Source: Phycisphaerales bacterium | Lineage (GTDB): Bacteria > Planctomycetota > Phycisphaerae > Sedimentisphaerales > Anaerobacaceae | DNA: 64,000 bases | Reading direction: 5' to 3' | Assembly (NCBI GenBank): GCA_020352215.1 | Contig: CP070675.1 | Span: 3,421,670 to 3,485,669 of the forward strand | Shown here: one piece after another, positions 1 through 9,165 of the stretch | Layout of the letters: each line of letters begins with the position of its first letter | How positions within the stretch are numbered: the stretch's first letter is position 1 | Translations under genes and position numbers: made by a program | Notes under the pieces: generated by a model | The model's database searches: none | Told to the model about the DNA's origin: nothing | The model's input: the letters and a program-made list of their open reading frames with translations, nothing else

Positions 1-462
1 CTGCCGTTGCGTTGTGGGGTGGCGAGACTCGTCGATGAAGCGATCGCCGAGGGCGTCAATGTAGCAGAACTTCATCATGAGGACGTCGAACTCATCTACC
101 CGCGAGGCGGCTTGGTCTGCCAAGTCATCTACCTTTGCCTGCCAGTTGCCGCCGCGAAGCTCAAGCACCCAGTTTGTCCGGTCGTATTTGCCGGGAGCAA
201 AACCGGAGCAGCCCGGATTTGTGGGACGACTTCCGGCAAGGCAATCCAATCCCCAGTCTATCCCCTGCCCAACCGATGCGTGCCGCATAAGGACTCTAAG
301 CGATGCCGCCAGAGCAATGTCGTCGTCGGCGATTGCAGATACTTGCGTGCAATTGTGGTCCACGACAATAGCTGCTCCGCCGCATGTTTGCCAACCCGAC
401 AAGACCGCCAGCAGAAAGGCAACGCAGGCGCGCGTCACCGACCTTGCTCGCTTCTTATCCAT
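1..462 (-). CDS. Exported protein, possibly SGNH-hydrolase-like, cut by window edge
   Basis: An open frame of 154 codons starts at ATG 462 and runs off the left edge without a stop. The first ~30 residues form a signal peptide: basic MDKKRARS, then a hydrophobic core AFLLAVL. The mature part has RHASVGQGI at about residue 62 and DVLMMKFCYID at about residue 128, spaced like the first blocks of secreted SGNH/GDSL-like proteins with an H-x-S-V-G motif. That assignment is inference because the C-terminal half is missing. A GGGAG ribosome site precedes the ATG. The start lies 23 bases downstream of the dockerin remnant, on the same strand, so the genes probably form one transcript with the two beta-helix genes upstream. 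Confidence 0.7.
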   Translation of the reverse strand, partial: MDKKRARSVTRACVAFLLAVLSGWQTCGGAAIVVDHNCTQVSAIADDDIALAASLRVLMRHASVGQGIDWGLDCLAGSRPTNPGCSGFAPGKYDRTNWVLELRGGNWQAKVDDLADQAASRVDEFDVLMMKFCYIDALGDRFIDESRHPTTQRQ

Positions 463-484
463 GCCGGTATCACTCCCACGATCA

Positions 485-619
485 TCAGTTCGGCTGCTCC
501 ACATAACCAAGATTACCGTCCTCCAACCAATGCACGGCCATAATCTCGAGGTCTGCGAAATTCACCTTGCAGTCGCCTCGTTGTGTCTGTTCTCTGCAAG
601 ACACGGAGGGCTTGGCATT
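485..619 (-). pseudogene. Out-of-frame dockerin-like tail
   Basis: The minus strand has a short open frame (stop TAG 620-622, end TGA 485-487) encoding GDCKVNFADLEIMAVHWLED and a few further residues. This is the single calcium-loop dockerin tail seen at the end of the two neighbouring beta-helix proteins. It has no start codon. It overlaps the last 58 bases of the upstream gene in another frame. The upstream protein ends in a low-complexity stretch unlike any domain, so a single frameshift near 620-660 would restore a dockerin tail to it. A sequencing error or a genuine mutation are both possible. Confidence 0.6.
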
Positions 620-3600
620 CTATAGTCTACCATGCTCGCCACTTGGCGGGGCAAAGAGTGCGAAGGCCAACTTCTGTAGAGGACAATTTCTCCCTCCTCA
701 ATTCTATATGTTAAATCCTGTGGGGCAAGGATGTCTTCAAGGGCTTGATGAAGAGGTTGATTGTCGATCTGGACATCCCAAATGAATTTGCGACATTCAG
801 GATCTGTCTGGGAGTAGGATTTTTGCCAATTGTATCCTATGCCCGCCTGCTCGGCGATATTCAACGCAATAGTCTGTACACTCGCTCGTTCAGCGAAGAA
901 GCTGACTTCGGTCATGAGACGAGGGTCGCTTATGGGTGGGAACACGGGGATGGATGTCCAGCCATAGAACTCCAGCCATTGCTTTTCCAGAGACTCCATG
1001 TCCGTGCCGAAGATATCACAGAACACGGCCTCCTGCAATTCGCCGCCGTCCGTGGCTTTTGCCGCCTCCAAGCACGCCCTCCGGAAGCGATTCAATGTCT
1101 CGGAACCATACTTCTGCTCGAAGAAGAACATAGCAGCAACCGCCTCGTCGAATGCGGCCTTGTCTGCTCCTGCAATCTGTCCGAGGTGATATAGTGGACC
1201 ATCTGGCAGCTTGGCGCATATTTCGTTCTTTACATTCTTGCCTTGCGCTTGCAGTCCGGCCCGCGTTTGAAAATAGATACAGGTGAACTCCCCGGCCCAC
1301 CATCCCTGTGCTTTGCCCTGCAGAAAGGCGAAGTTGAACAGATGCGTCTCTTCATGGAGAAGACTTGTCACGATTGAGATGATGTCGCCTTGATCCCCCG
1401 TACGCATAGCATTGGTCAGCATGCTGCACCGAGAGTGACCCAATTGATTAGGCACGATGAATGCTTTTATGGGAGGTTCTGCCTTTGCCGGGCTCCGTCC
1501 TTTTAAGAACTCGTAGATATTGTCAATGAGGCAGTACAATTCAGCTATCTTGTTTTCATCCGTGGACTGCTGAAAGTAAATCTCATGGTACTGAGTGGAC
1601 ATCATCAGCCATTGCCTGTTTTCAAGGTCTTCACCCAATCCACCAGTCTGACCCACTTCAACTGTCACGGGAGAGGGGATCTGACCAAGCCCGCGCTTCC
1701 AGAGTAGACTCCAATCATCGCAGAATTCAGGGGATTGACAATTGTTGTCCCATAACCAATGTAGGGCCATGAGTCGAAAGTCAAGGAGATCCACTCTGCA
1801 GTCACCGTTGATGTCGCCAGCAACGACAGTCTCGCACACCGGTTCGCCGAAGTATGACTTGCTGGCCTCGGCCGTGCCGCCGTAGGCGCCCATATTGACC
1901 AGGCCGCCATTGGGAAACGGCTCGTGTCCGATAGGACTGATCGGATCACCGGCATCAATGCAGGGGCTTGTAACCTCGTCTCTTACCCAGCTTTGGGTTG
2001 TAGGCTCCCACCGCCCGGCCCGGGATTGCAGGTGATAGTCACCGTGGACCCAGATATCGTCGGTCTCGCTGTAGGGAGTGTCGCACGGATCTTCCCAATG
2101 TCCTGCGTCAGCGAAGCACGGATCAGCGTCCATATTGCCATCGCCCCAGACTACGCCTTCAAATTGGTCATAAATCCCCGCGCGCCCACCTTTGACGTTG
2201 CAGGAGAAGATGCTTATTCTCGCGCCAGGCTTATTGTTGACAATATTCTTGCCGCCCTCGCTGTCCCAGAAGATGCAATTTGTTGCTTGAGCGTTGCTTG
2301 GAAAGTCCTCGGCGGTACAGGCCAGTCCATATCCGACGTTTCCACTGAACGTACAGTTAGCCAGTGCTAAGCTGCTGTCGTAATTGCAGACAGCGCCGCC
2401 GAAGTTCGCCCGGTTGCCGCTGAACGTGCAGTTGCTGAGTCTCGAGTTGCTATCTTGCCAATTAGCCATCCCGCCGCCGTCGAACACTACTGTGTTGCCT
2501 GTGAATACGCAATTGTTCAGTGTAGGGTTACTTTCAGAGTTGTACATCCCTCCACCGACCCACGTTGAGTGGTTCCTGCTGAATATGCAGTTGGTAAAGG
2601 TCGGACTGCTGTTGTGGTTGTAGATCGCGCCGCCTGTCCAACTGGCTGAATTGGCGCTTAAGGTGCAATTGATGACGGTGGGGCTGCCAGACTCATTACA
2701 CATTCCGCCCCCAAAGCCAATGGGGGTACCCTCACGACCACCGGGTTCATAACGGTTGTCGTTGCCCCCGGTTATGGCAAACCCATCAAGAACAGCGGTC
2801 ACGTTCGTACCGCTGCCTGTGACCACATTGTAGCTGTTATCAAGTCGGCTTGAGTGAAAGGCTACAACGACAAACATCGCACCTTCATTATCATTATCCT
2901 TAAGATCACCGCTAAGGACGGTCCCATATTCATTGATATCCCGCACATTTGGGTCTGGTTCGCCAAGACCAGCGTAGCCGCCTCTGATTGCGACACCATT
3001 GTTCAACTGAAACGTCCGCGTCCGATCGCCGGGCGTGATCCCCGCGCCCTGATCCGGCTTGTATACGCCTTGCGCTACACGAATATTTACCGGCTTTTCC
3101 GCGGAGTTGGCATCCGCCAACGCATCCTGCAAGCTGTTATACGCATCCGGCCAGCCTAAGCCGTTATTTGCCCCGGCCGCATCGGCATCGACATATATGA
3201 TCGCTTTTCGTCGGAGCCTGATTTCAACCGTGTTGACCTTGTACTTTGCTTCATGGGCGACGGACAGCGGGTCGATCCACAGTGGGTGTGGGACATCATC
3301 CCGAAGAATCACCAAATCGACATCATGTACGACCGCCATATCGTTCGGCGTCAGGTAGTATGTCCCTTCCTGCAAATGCCCATGGTAGCCCTCCAGCGCA
3401 TCGGCAGTGTTTGCCGTTACAGTTTGGCCTGGTTCTATCTTTCTGACCGGGACTGTGAAGACTGTCTCTCCATCGATTTCTACATAATAGTGTCGTGGAG
3501 GAGGCGGGGGTGTTGCGGAAGGATCACCAGCGACCGTGATTCCATCCTTGTCTTTGACTCTAATGGTCAAGCCGAGAAGAAAACCGTGCCGGTCAACATA

Positions 3601-3837
3601 TATGTACACCGGCTGTGGAGACGAATTCACAATGGTTACGGTCAGCGGAACTTCTTCGCCGAGGTCGTAGAAGTCCTTGAGCGCACTTGCACTAACAGTG
3701 ACCGGTGAGTGTACATCTGCGCCGTGGGCACCTGCGTCGACGTATATGATTCGTCGTGCGGTAGTCCCAGGTGCTGTCAGCACCGCGAGAAACGCCGAAG
3801 TTATCACCAATCTCAGAGCTTCCGCTTTCCTGCTCAT
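562..3837 (-). CDS. Secreted beta-helix / dockerin / HEETH metallopeptidase-like / STN-like fusion
   Basis: A 1091-residue exported protein. The start at ATG 3837 overlaps the upstream stop as ATGA and has GGAGGAG just before it; the frame extends to a TTG at 3852 that would sit on top of this ribosome site. Order of parts: signal peptide (1-28); an Ig-like region to ~200; a right-handed beta-helix region (~210-650) opening with YVDADAAG...GLGW and rich in GGGM-N...NCTFSGN turns; a dockerin loop GDINGDCRVDLLDF near 675; an HEETHLF zinc-protease-like motif near 829 with a GEFT Glu downstream; and an STN-like region (~990-1062). The catalytic role of HEETH is inferred. The C-terminus may be frameshifted: a dockerin tail lies out of frame just downstream. 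Probably exported and attached to polysaccharide or to the cell surface. Confidence 0.85.
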   Translation of the reverse strand: MSRKAEALRLVITSAFLAVLTAPGTTARRIIYVDAGAHGADVHSPVTVSASALKDFYDLGEEVPLTVTIVNSSPQPVYIYVDRHGFLLGLTIRVKDKDGITVAGDPSATPPPPPRHYYVEIDGETVFTVPVRKIEPGQTVTANTADALEGYHGHLQEGTYYLTPNDMAVVHDVDLVILRDDVPHPLWIDPLSVAHEAKYKVNTVEIRLRRKAIIYVDADAAGANNGLGWPDAYNSLQDALADANSAEKPVNIRVAQGVYKPDQGAGITPGDRTRTFQLNNGVAIRGGYAGLGEPDPNVRDINEYGTVLSGDLKDNDNEGAMFVVVAFHSSRLDNSYNVVTGSGTNVTAVLDGFAITGGNDNRYEPGGREGTPIGFGGGMCNESGSPTVINCTLSANSASWTGGAIYNHNSSPTFTNCIFSRNHSTWVGGGMYNSESNPTLNNCVFTGNTVVFDGGGMANWQDSNSRLSNCTFSGNRANFGGAVCNYDSSLALANCTFSGNVGYGLACTAEDFPSNAQATNCIFWDSEGGKNIVNNKPGARISIFSCNVKGGRAGIYDQFEGVVWGDGNMDADPCFADAGHWEDPCDTPYSETDDIWVHGDYHLQSRAGRWEPTTQSWVRDEVTSPCIDAGDPISPIGHEPFPNGGLVNMGAYGGTAEASKSYFGEPVCETVVAGDINGDCRVDLLDFRLMALHWLWDNNCQSPEFCDDWSLLWKRGLGQIPSPVTVEVGQTGGLGEDLENRQWLMMSTQYHEIYFQQSTDENKIAELYCLIDNIYEFLKGRSPAKAEPPIKAFIVPNQLGHSRCSMLTNAMRTGDQGDIISIVTSLLHEETHLFNFAFLQGKAQGWWAGEFTCIYFQTRAGLQAQGKNVKNEICAKLPDGPLYHLGQIAGADKAAFDEAVAAMFFFEQKYGSETLNRFRRACLEAAKATDGGELQEAVFCDIFGTDMESLEKQWLEFYGWTSIPVFPPISDPRLMTEVSFFAERASVQTIALNIAEQAGIGYNWQKSYSQTDPECRKFIWDVQIDNQPLHQALEDILAPQDLTYRIEEGEIVLYRSWPSHSLPRQVASMVDYRMPSPPCLAENRHNEATAR

Positions 3838-5150
3838 CTCTCCTCCAGCCAATGCAGAGCCATGACATTAAAGTCCATGAAGTCGATCTTGCAGTCGCCG
3901 TTAATATCGCCTGCGACTATTGTATCACAAACCGGCTCGCCGAAGTATGACTTGCTGGCTTCGGCTGTGCCGCCATAGGCACCGATATTGATGATGCCCC
4001 CATGCGGGAATGGCTCTTGCCCGATTGGGGAGAAGGGATCGCCACCGTCGATGCAGGGACTTGTCACGCCGTCCGTGACCCAAGTGCCGCTGTCAGGATC
4101 GTATCGGCCAGCTTGGGATTTCAAGTGATAGTCGCCGTCGACCCAGAGATAATCAACATAACCCGGGGGCCTATCGTTTGGCTCGTATGGCTCCCAGTGG
4201 CCGGGATTGGCAAAATATGGTTCCTTGCTTGTCCAATTCCCCTCTATAGGAACGAGCGTGCAGATAGCGTCGGCATCATTCTGAACTATGCAGGAAGCAA
4301 GCTCAAGGGGCATCTCTCCTGCTATGCCTCCCCCCCGATTTGCTATTTGCTGGCAAGTTCTGGCTGTGTTTCCCCATATGATGCAGTTACGCATAACACC
4401 GCCTTTTTCTGTGTCAGGATACCTGCACAGTATTCCGCCGCCGTAGCCGTAGTAGCCTGTGCGGTTCCCGTAGATTGTGCAGTTGACAAAAGCAGGATCG
4501 CCTGCACAATCGATACCCCCTCCATACTCGCTGCTGCGATTGCCACTGATGATGCAGTTGGCGACTATGGGGTGGTGACCGACAATATATATTCCTCCGC
4601 CTCCACCGGCGGCGCCTGATGAAAGCCAACTCCGCGGGTTACTGGAAGCCAAATTATCGGATATAATACACCCAACGATAAGCGAGTTCGATGCTGAACA
4701 CGCAATTCCTCCCCCCGCGCGGGCGATATTGCGGACCAATGTACACTCTCTGATGGTGGGGCTACTCTGGTAACAGTATATCGCGCCACCCCTATACACA
4801 CTCATATAAGCGCCAGTGATAGTTAAGCCCTGCAGGACCGAGTCTTCTTCCTCTCCACTATGAAAGTAGAAGCCCCTATGAGGATCATCTTCCGATCCCT
4901 GACAATTGATAACACAGGTGCCTGGCCCCTCTTCGCTTCTGACAGTTATTACCTTGCCTTTGAAATCTATGTCTCTGTTACCATCGCCGGTATAGGTGCC
5001 GGGGGCAACCTGAACCACGTCGCCGTCGTTGCAGTCGTCGATCGCTGCTTGAATTGTGGCGTACTGATCCGGCACCAGACGAGTTACAGCTTGTCCGCAC
5101 TCTCCCGCGCATACCACTATCGCAAGGCCCAGTAGGATTGCCGCTCTCAT
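3834..5150 (-). CDS. Secreted right-handed beta-helix protein with dockerin-like tail
   Basis: 438 residues with a signal peptide (MRAAILLGLAIVVCAG), then a pectate-lyase-like opening (DQYATIQAAIDDCNDGDVVQVAPGTY) and turns of GGI/NC repeats typical of parallel beta-helices. It ends in VAGDINGDCKIDFMDF and MALHWLEER, a single calcium-loop dockerin-like tail. The last ~75 residues are near-identical to residues ~620-695 of the next gene, and the DNA there is also alike, so the two are recent paralogues. The start has a GGGCGGAG ribosome site. The stop overlaps the next start as ATGA, which suggests translational coupling. No catalytic residues can be assigned; it may bind or cleave polysaccharide. 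Confidence 0.88.
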   Translation of the reverse strand: MRAAILLGLAIVVCAGECGQAVTRLVPDQYATIQAAIDDCNDGDVVQVAPGTYTGDGNRDIDFKGKVITVRSEEGPGTCVINCQGSEDDPHRGFYFHSGEEEDSVLQGLTITGAYMSVYRGGAIYCYQSSPTIRECTLVRNIARAGGGIACSASNSLIVGCIISDNLASSNPRSWLSSGAAGGGGGIYIVGHHPIVANCIISGNRSSEYGGGIDCAGDPAFVNCTIYGNRTGYYGYGGGILCRYPDTEKGGVMRNCIIWGNTARTCQQIANRGGGIAGEMPLELASCIVQNDADAICTLVPIEGNWTSKEPYFANPGHWEPYEPNDRPPGYVDYLWVDGDYHLKSQAGRYDPDSGTWVTDGVTSPCIDGGDPFSPIGQEPFPHGGIINIGAYGGTAEASKSYFGEPVCDTIVAGDINGDCKIDFMDFNVMALHWLEER

Positions 5151-5667
5151 TTCTCCGCCCTTTCAAATTGACGTTGCGCACGCAAACCGGTAGCTGAGCA
5201 TTCTCGAAGGCGGGGTGAGAAGAATGAACGGGCAGATAGGTTATGATGGCAAACCGAATATAATGGTTATGACAATTATCAGCCCGCCTTCACATCTCGG
5301 CTGCAACTATGTTACCACAGCAGCAGCCGCTGAGGCAAGGTATTTCTCTACGCACCTGTGATACATCTAATACCCTCCTATTGCGAAATTGTTCGGGTTT
5401 CGTGCTCGGCGGAGTACACCCTGAGGTAATCTAAGGGCCTCGCTCGCAATGACCGAGAAATGGCAAAATGCGGCACCTTGCCGGAATGATCAGTTGCCGG
5501 TTCTGCCATTGAGGATCTCCGCTTTACATATTTTTTACAGAGTTTTTTTGTAACAAACGCTCGGTTTCCTCGTCATATATGTTGGGCCGGCTGAATGAGT
5601 AGCCGTCAACGTATAATCGACGTTTTCGCGGAATAAGTGTTCCCATACGAGACGGAAGGGTACCGGT
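5151..5667. other. Divergent intergenic region
   Basis: 517 bases between divergently read secreted-protein genes. The plus-strand side contains an ECF-type promoter candidate (annotated separately). No convincing sigma70 pair was found for the minus-strand gene. No RNA gene, no long inverted repeat and no supported small ORF was seen. Confidence 0.6.
5549..5574 (+). promoter_or_regulatory. Candidate ECF-sigma promoter (TGTAAC-N16-CGTC)
   Basis: TGTAAC at 5549-5554 and CGTC at 5571-5574 are 16 bases apart, preceded by a run of T. This matches the general form of ECF promoters (an AAC-type -35 and a CGT-type -10). Transcription would begin about 85 bases before the ATG at 5668. The same 11-mer TGTAACAAACG recurs in a similar element at 13380. 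Confidence 0.45.
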
Positions 5668-7041
5668 ATGTCCAGACGTAGCTTTATGTCGGTAGTTGTA
5701 GCTCTGCTCGCGGTAACGGCCTGCCAAGCTGAACTCCAGATCAATACCTATACCACCCACGACCAGATATACCCGGCCGTGGCCATGAATGCCGGCGGCG
5801 ATTTCGTCGTCGTATGGCGGAGCCAATTCTTAGATGGCAGAGGCGGCGGCCTTTACGGTCAGCGTTTCGGCGCTGACGGTGCTGCTCGCGGCGATGAGTT
5901 CAACATCAATATGACACAAATCGATGTGGGCGTTTGGGCCCCCTCTGTCGCTATGCATTCATCCGGCAGCTTTGTGGTCGTCTGGGCCACCGCGGACAGC
6001 GGTCATTCCGACATAGTGGCCCGTATGTACGATGAAGAGGGCGAGCCTGTCACGGATGAGTTTGTGGTTAATACAGTCACTGAAGGGCCGCAGTGGAACC
6101 CAAAGATTTCTATGAATTCAAGCGGGGATTTTGTCGTAGTCTGGGGCTGCTGGTGCGGCCAGGACTATGTCGGCAAAAACTGCGTGGCCGGCCGCTTGTT
6201 CGACGCTGCCGGTGTCCCAAAGGCGGACGAGTTTACAATCAGCCAGCTTCCGCACGGCTGTGTGCCTGATGTGGCGATGGATGATTCCGGTGACTTTGTC
6301 GTGACGTGGCTTCGCGATGGTGACATGGACGACCGGCCGTTGGGCCAGTACATCAGGCTCCGCAGGTACAATGCGGATGGCACGCCCAAGGCGGACGTAG
6401 TTGAGATTACCAAAGACCTGAGAGGCCGGTGGTATGGGCCGTCGGTAGCTGTGGATCCCGGCGGTAGTTCGGTCATAGCCTGGGCGTGTGGCCCCTGGCC
6501 TTATGACATTCTTGCTGAGCGTTTCGACCCAAACGGTGTCCCGATCGGTGAGCCGTTCCTCGTGAATACACACACCGAAGGCAATCAAGGTGCCCCTCGC
6601 GTGGCCATGAGCCGTGCCGGCCAGTTCGTAATCGTCTGGGAGAGCAAGGGTCAACACAGCACAAGCTATGATGTCTTCGGACAGCGGTACAACTCTGACG
6701 GGACTCGGCTCGGTGGGCAACTCAGGCTCAACACTCACACAGCGGACAGACAGTGGTATTCTGATGTGGCCATGGCCGAGGGTGGCGACTTCGTCACCGT
6801 ATGGGTAAGTGAGCAGCAGGATGGCTCAGGCTATGGAGTCTTTGGAGAGCTCGTCCCGAAACCGGCATCTCCCGACTGCAACGGCGACGGGTTCGTTGAT
6901 TTTAGTGACTTCTGCATTATCGCCGAGCAATGGCATGTGGAAGACGCGCCCTACATCGCCGACCTGGCCACCGACAATAGAGTTGATGGCTTCGACCTGG
7001 TCCGCTTCGCAGCGCACTGGCTTAAACCATGCGGCCAGTGA
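5668..7041 (+). CDS. Secreted seven-repeat propeller-like protein with two dockerin-like repeats
   Basis: 457 residues. A signal peptide (MSRRSFMSVVVALLAVTACQA) is followed by seven repeats of the form P-x-VAM-x3-GDFVVVW, with GQRF-x2-DG-x3-G-x-EF between them. Seven copies suggest a closed seven-bladed beta-propeller. The C-terminus has two dockerin-like loops, DCNGDGFVDFSDF with IIAEQW, and DLATDNRVDGFDL with FAAHWL. The two-loop form differs from the single-loop tails of the beta-helix proteins. The start has GGAAGG ten bases upstream. It reads alone, with an ECF-type element upstream, and converges with the glycosyltransferase gene. Function unknown; a surface adhesin or carbohydrate-binding role is plausible. 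Confidence 0.87.
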   Translation: MSRRSFMSVVVALLAVTACQAELQINTYTTHDQIYPAVAMNAGGDFVVVWRSQFLDGRGGGLYGQRFGADGAARGDEFNINMTQIDVGVWAPSVAMHSSGSFVVVWATADSGHSDIVARMYDEEGEPVTDEFVVNTVTEGPQWNPKISMNSSGDFVVVWGCWCGQDYVGKNCVAGRLFDAAGVPKADEFTISQLPHGCVPDVAMDDSGDFVVTWLRDGDMDDRPLGQYIRLRRYNADGTPKADVVEITKDLRGRWYGPSVAVDPGGSSVIAWACGPWPYDILAERFDPNGVPIGEPFLVNTHTEGNQGAPRVAMSRAGQFVIVWESKGQHSTSYDVFGQRYNSDGTRLGGQLRLNTHTADRQWYSDVAMAEGGDFVTVWVSEQQDGSGYGVFGELVPKPASPDCNGDGFVDFSDFCIIAEQWHVEDAPYIADLATDNRVDGFDLVRFAAHWLKPCGQ

Positions 7042-7165
7042 CGGACGAGTAGTATTTGCCAAGCATGGTACTTGCCGAACAATCCGTGTTCTTCACCGGG
7101 AGGACCGGATAGATGCTTGATTGAGCGTCACCCTCGCCGAGGTTCACTTTCCATTCAGCGGTTTT

Positions 7166-8953
7166 CTAGGCCCGTGTAAAAGCGCCGTTGCTGCGCTGTC
7201 TGTACGGGGTCTTTTGCAGACTACTCAACAGATAGCTCTTGACCACGACGTCCCAGCTCATGTTCTGAGCCAGAGAGTACCCGGTTTGAACCAGGCTCTC
7301 TATTTCAGCTTCGCTCTGCGGCAGACGTGCGAGGATTTCTCCGGCGACCTTCTGGCTTTCGCTTTCTTCCGCGAGGTCGCGCACCGCCCAGTCGATTTGC
7401 AGCAAATCTTCGAGGTCTGCGTGTTCGAGGCCACCTACGTTGGTGTAGTCGGCAACAATGGCGTTCTTCACATTCTCCGTCCCTGTCACGTCTCGCAGGA
7501 AACCCAAACATCCGCAAACGCTGCTGAACACGCATATCCCACCATATGTCAACGGCTCGAGTTGCGCGATACCGAACGGCTCGTAGATGCTTTGGCCGAA
7601 CTCCACATCGCTTCCCTTCCTGATGTCCGCAAATTCCATGTCCTCCGGCATTCTTTGCCCGCAATGCCTTTGCGAGAAGCCGAACTGGTTGATGAAGATG
7701 ATCTTTATGTTCCTGCTCCTGGCATTGAACGTCTGGATGTACGTATAGAAGCTTGCCTCGCCGCCGGAGAGATCGGGCCAGCCTTCGCGATGTGCGACGG
7801 GCCAGCCATACGCCGACTCCGTATTGTGAATATCCCGACTGTTCCTCTGTGAGACCTCCGTCGACAACAGAAATAGCACACCGGTTCTGTTCTGCTTTTT
7901 GAACTCATCTTCTAATGAGCACAGGACGCGCAAATCCCTCCAGAGTGCTTTGCTCTTGACCAATCGTGTGACATGGGTGAACACCACATCAGGCCGGTAG
8001 CCCAGCAGGTTCTCACAATATTGCTGCAGCTTCTTTTTGGAGGCAAGTTTCTCGGCAACGCTGATCTGGTACGCCGGTATCCCGTTGTAGACTATGTTGA
8101 TGTCCGCAGTCTCGAATTCCGGCGCCAAGAATCTCAGCTCGTCCACTACGTAATTGCCTACCGCGTAAATGTGGTCGCAGTATCTGGAAGCCTCTACCAG
8201 CCCGTGCTTGAAGTAGCAGTTCTGGTCGCCGAATACCTCATTTACATAGAGCTTGTCTTTGTGGGCCTGCTTCATAACATTGTAGAACATGGTATCGTGC
8301 CCCTGGTGTTCTTCCACAATGCGTCGCATCGTGGCCACCTCGTGAGCATAGAATACCGTTTTGAAATTGCAGCATGGCTCCAGAATAGCGGCCAATGCGG
8401 TGGGCATTCCCATGAACTCGTGGGAGATGATCGTCGTCGATTCCTTGGCCGCGCCAAGTGCCTTCAGTGCAGCAATCGCCGGTGGAGCCAGGCGCACATA
8501 CTGTTCGTACTCCCAGAGGTCTTCGTACAGGTCGCTGCGGACGCCGAATTCCTCGAATAACTGTCCTTTGAATTCGTTGATCGGCTGCTTGCTCATGTGC
8601 CGGACGTCGATCAGCAGCACCTCTGGCGAGCTCTTTGTGCCCGTTTGCGCGTCGACGAAGGTCCGCCTGCCGTACACGATGCCCACGTTGTAGTAACTCT
8701 CGATCTTGCGAAAGGCCGGGCCGTAGCCGCGGTTCAAAAACCCGTCAACGGACGAGTAGAGCACTTCGCCGTCCGGCCCAAGCCGATCCGACACAGGGCC
8801 TTCAGTTGTGAACAATGGACCGACCAGGATAGACCGGTCGACCGCGTCGAGGTAGGACTTGCTGGTGAAGAAGCCATGCAGGACGGCCCCTATGCCGCCG
8901 ACCTTTGTCACTGTCTCATGAGTGACGTGTACGACCGTTTCCTCATTGGCCAT
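7166..8953 (-). CDS. Starch/glycogen-synthase-like glycosyltransferase
   Basis: 595 residues with a GT-B fold layout. Near the N-terminus is KVGGIGAVLHG, the nucleotide-sugar-binding K-x-G-G motif of glycogen and starch synthases. Near residue 460 is YEPFGIAQLEPLTYGG, the conserved E-x7-E donor site. The middle part (HEFMGMPTALAA, YAHEVATMRR) also fits a glucan synthase. It is longer than classical GlgA (about 480) because of insertions, and could instead belong to a distant retaining GT family, so no symbol is given. GGGGGA lies upstream of ATG 8953. It is the last gene of a minus-strand run, with a 212-base gap to the zinc-ribbon gene. Product is probably a cytoplasmic alpha-glucan or a related polymer. 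Confidence 0.8.
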   Translation of the reverse strand: MANEETVVHVTHETVTKVGGIGAVLHGFFTSKSYLDAVDRSILVGPLFTTEGPVSDRLGPDGEVLYSSVDGFLNRGYGPAFRKIESYYNVGIVYGRRTFVDAQTGTKSSPEVLLIDVRHMSKQPINEFKGQLFEEFGVRSDLYEDLWEYEQYVRLAPPAIAALKALGAAKESTTIISHEFMGMPTALAAILEPCCNFKTVFYAHEVATMRRIVEEHQGHDTMFYNVMKQAHKDKLYVNEVFGDQNCYFKHGLVEASRYCDHIYAVGNYVVDELRFLAPEFETADINIVYNGIPAYQISVAEKLASKKKLQQYCENLLGYRPDVVFTHVTRLVKSKALWRDLRVLCSLEDEFKKQNRTGVLFLLSTEVSQRNSRDIHNTESAYGWPVAHREGWPDLSGGEASFYTYIQTFNARSRNIKIIFINQFGFSQRHCGQRMPEDMEFADIRKGSDVEFGQSIYEPFGIAQLEPLTYGGICVFSSVCGCLGFLRDVTGTENVKNAIVADYTNVGGLEHADLEDLLQIDWAVRDLAEESESQKVAGEILARLPQSEAEIESLVQTGYSLAQNMSWDVVVKSYLLSSLQKTPYRQRSNGAFTRA

Positions 8954-9165
8954 GGCGAGTTTCCCCCAAGTTGTCGTTGAACGAAGTCCGAGTCAAGCAG
9001 TTTCACCTTGTCCAATTAAAATATACGCAATGATTCCGCCACAACCAAACGGGAGGGGACATCCGCCGCATGCTCTTTACAGACCGATAACACGCGTGGT
9101 GAGTTTACAGATTGAGCCCTTCTTCCGGGACCTCCGCAACGCCCCGCAAGGCCTTATGCTTGCCC

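Noticed and set aside
7-625. Two plus-strand open frames at the left edge
   Set aside because: The minus strand gives a signal peptide, a clean ribosome site and a dockerin tail; the plus frames have none.
7042-7165. CCGG-GAGGA-CCGG as a terminator between convergent genes
   Set aside because: Only a four-base stem and no T-run on either strand.
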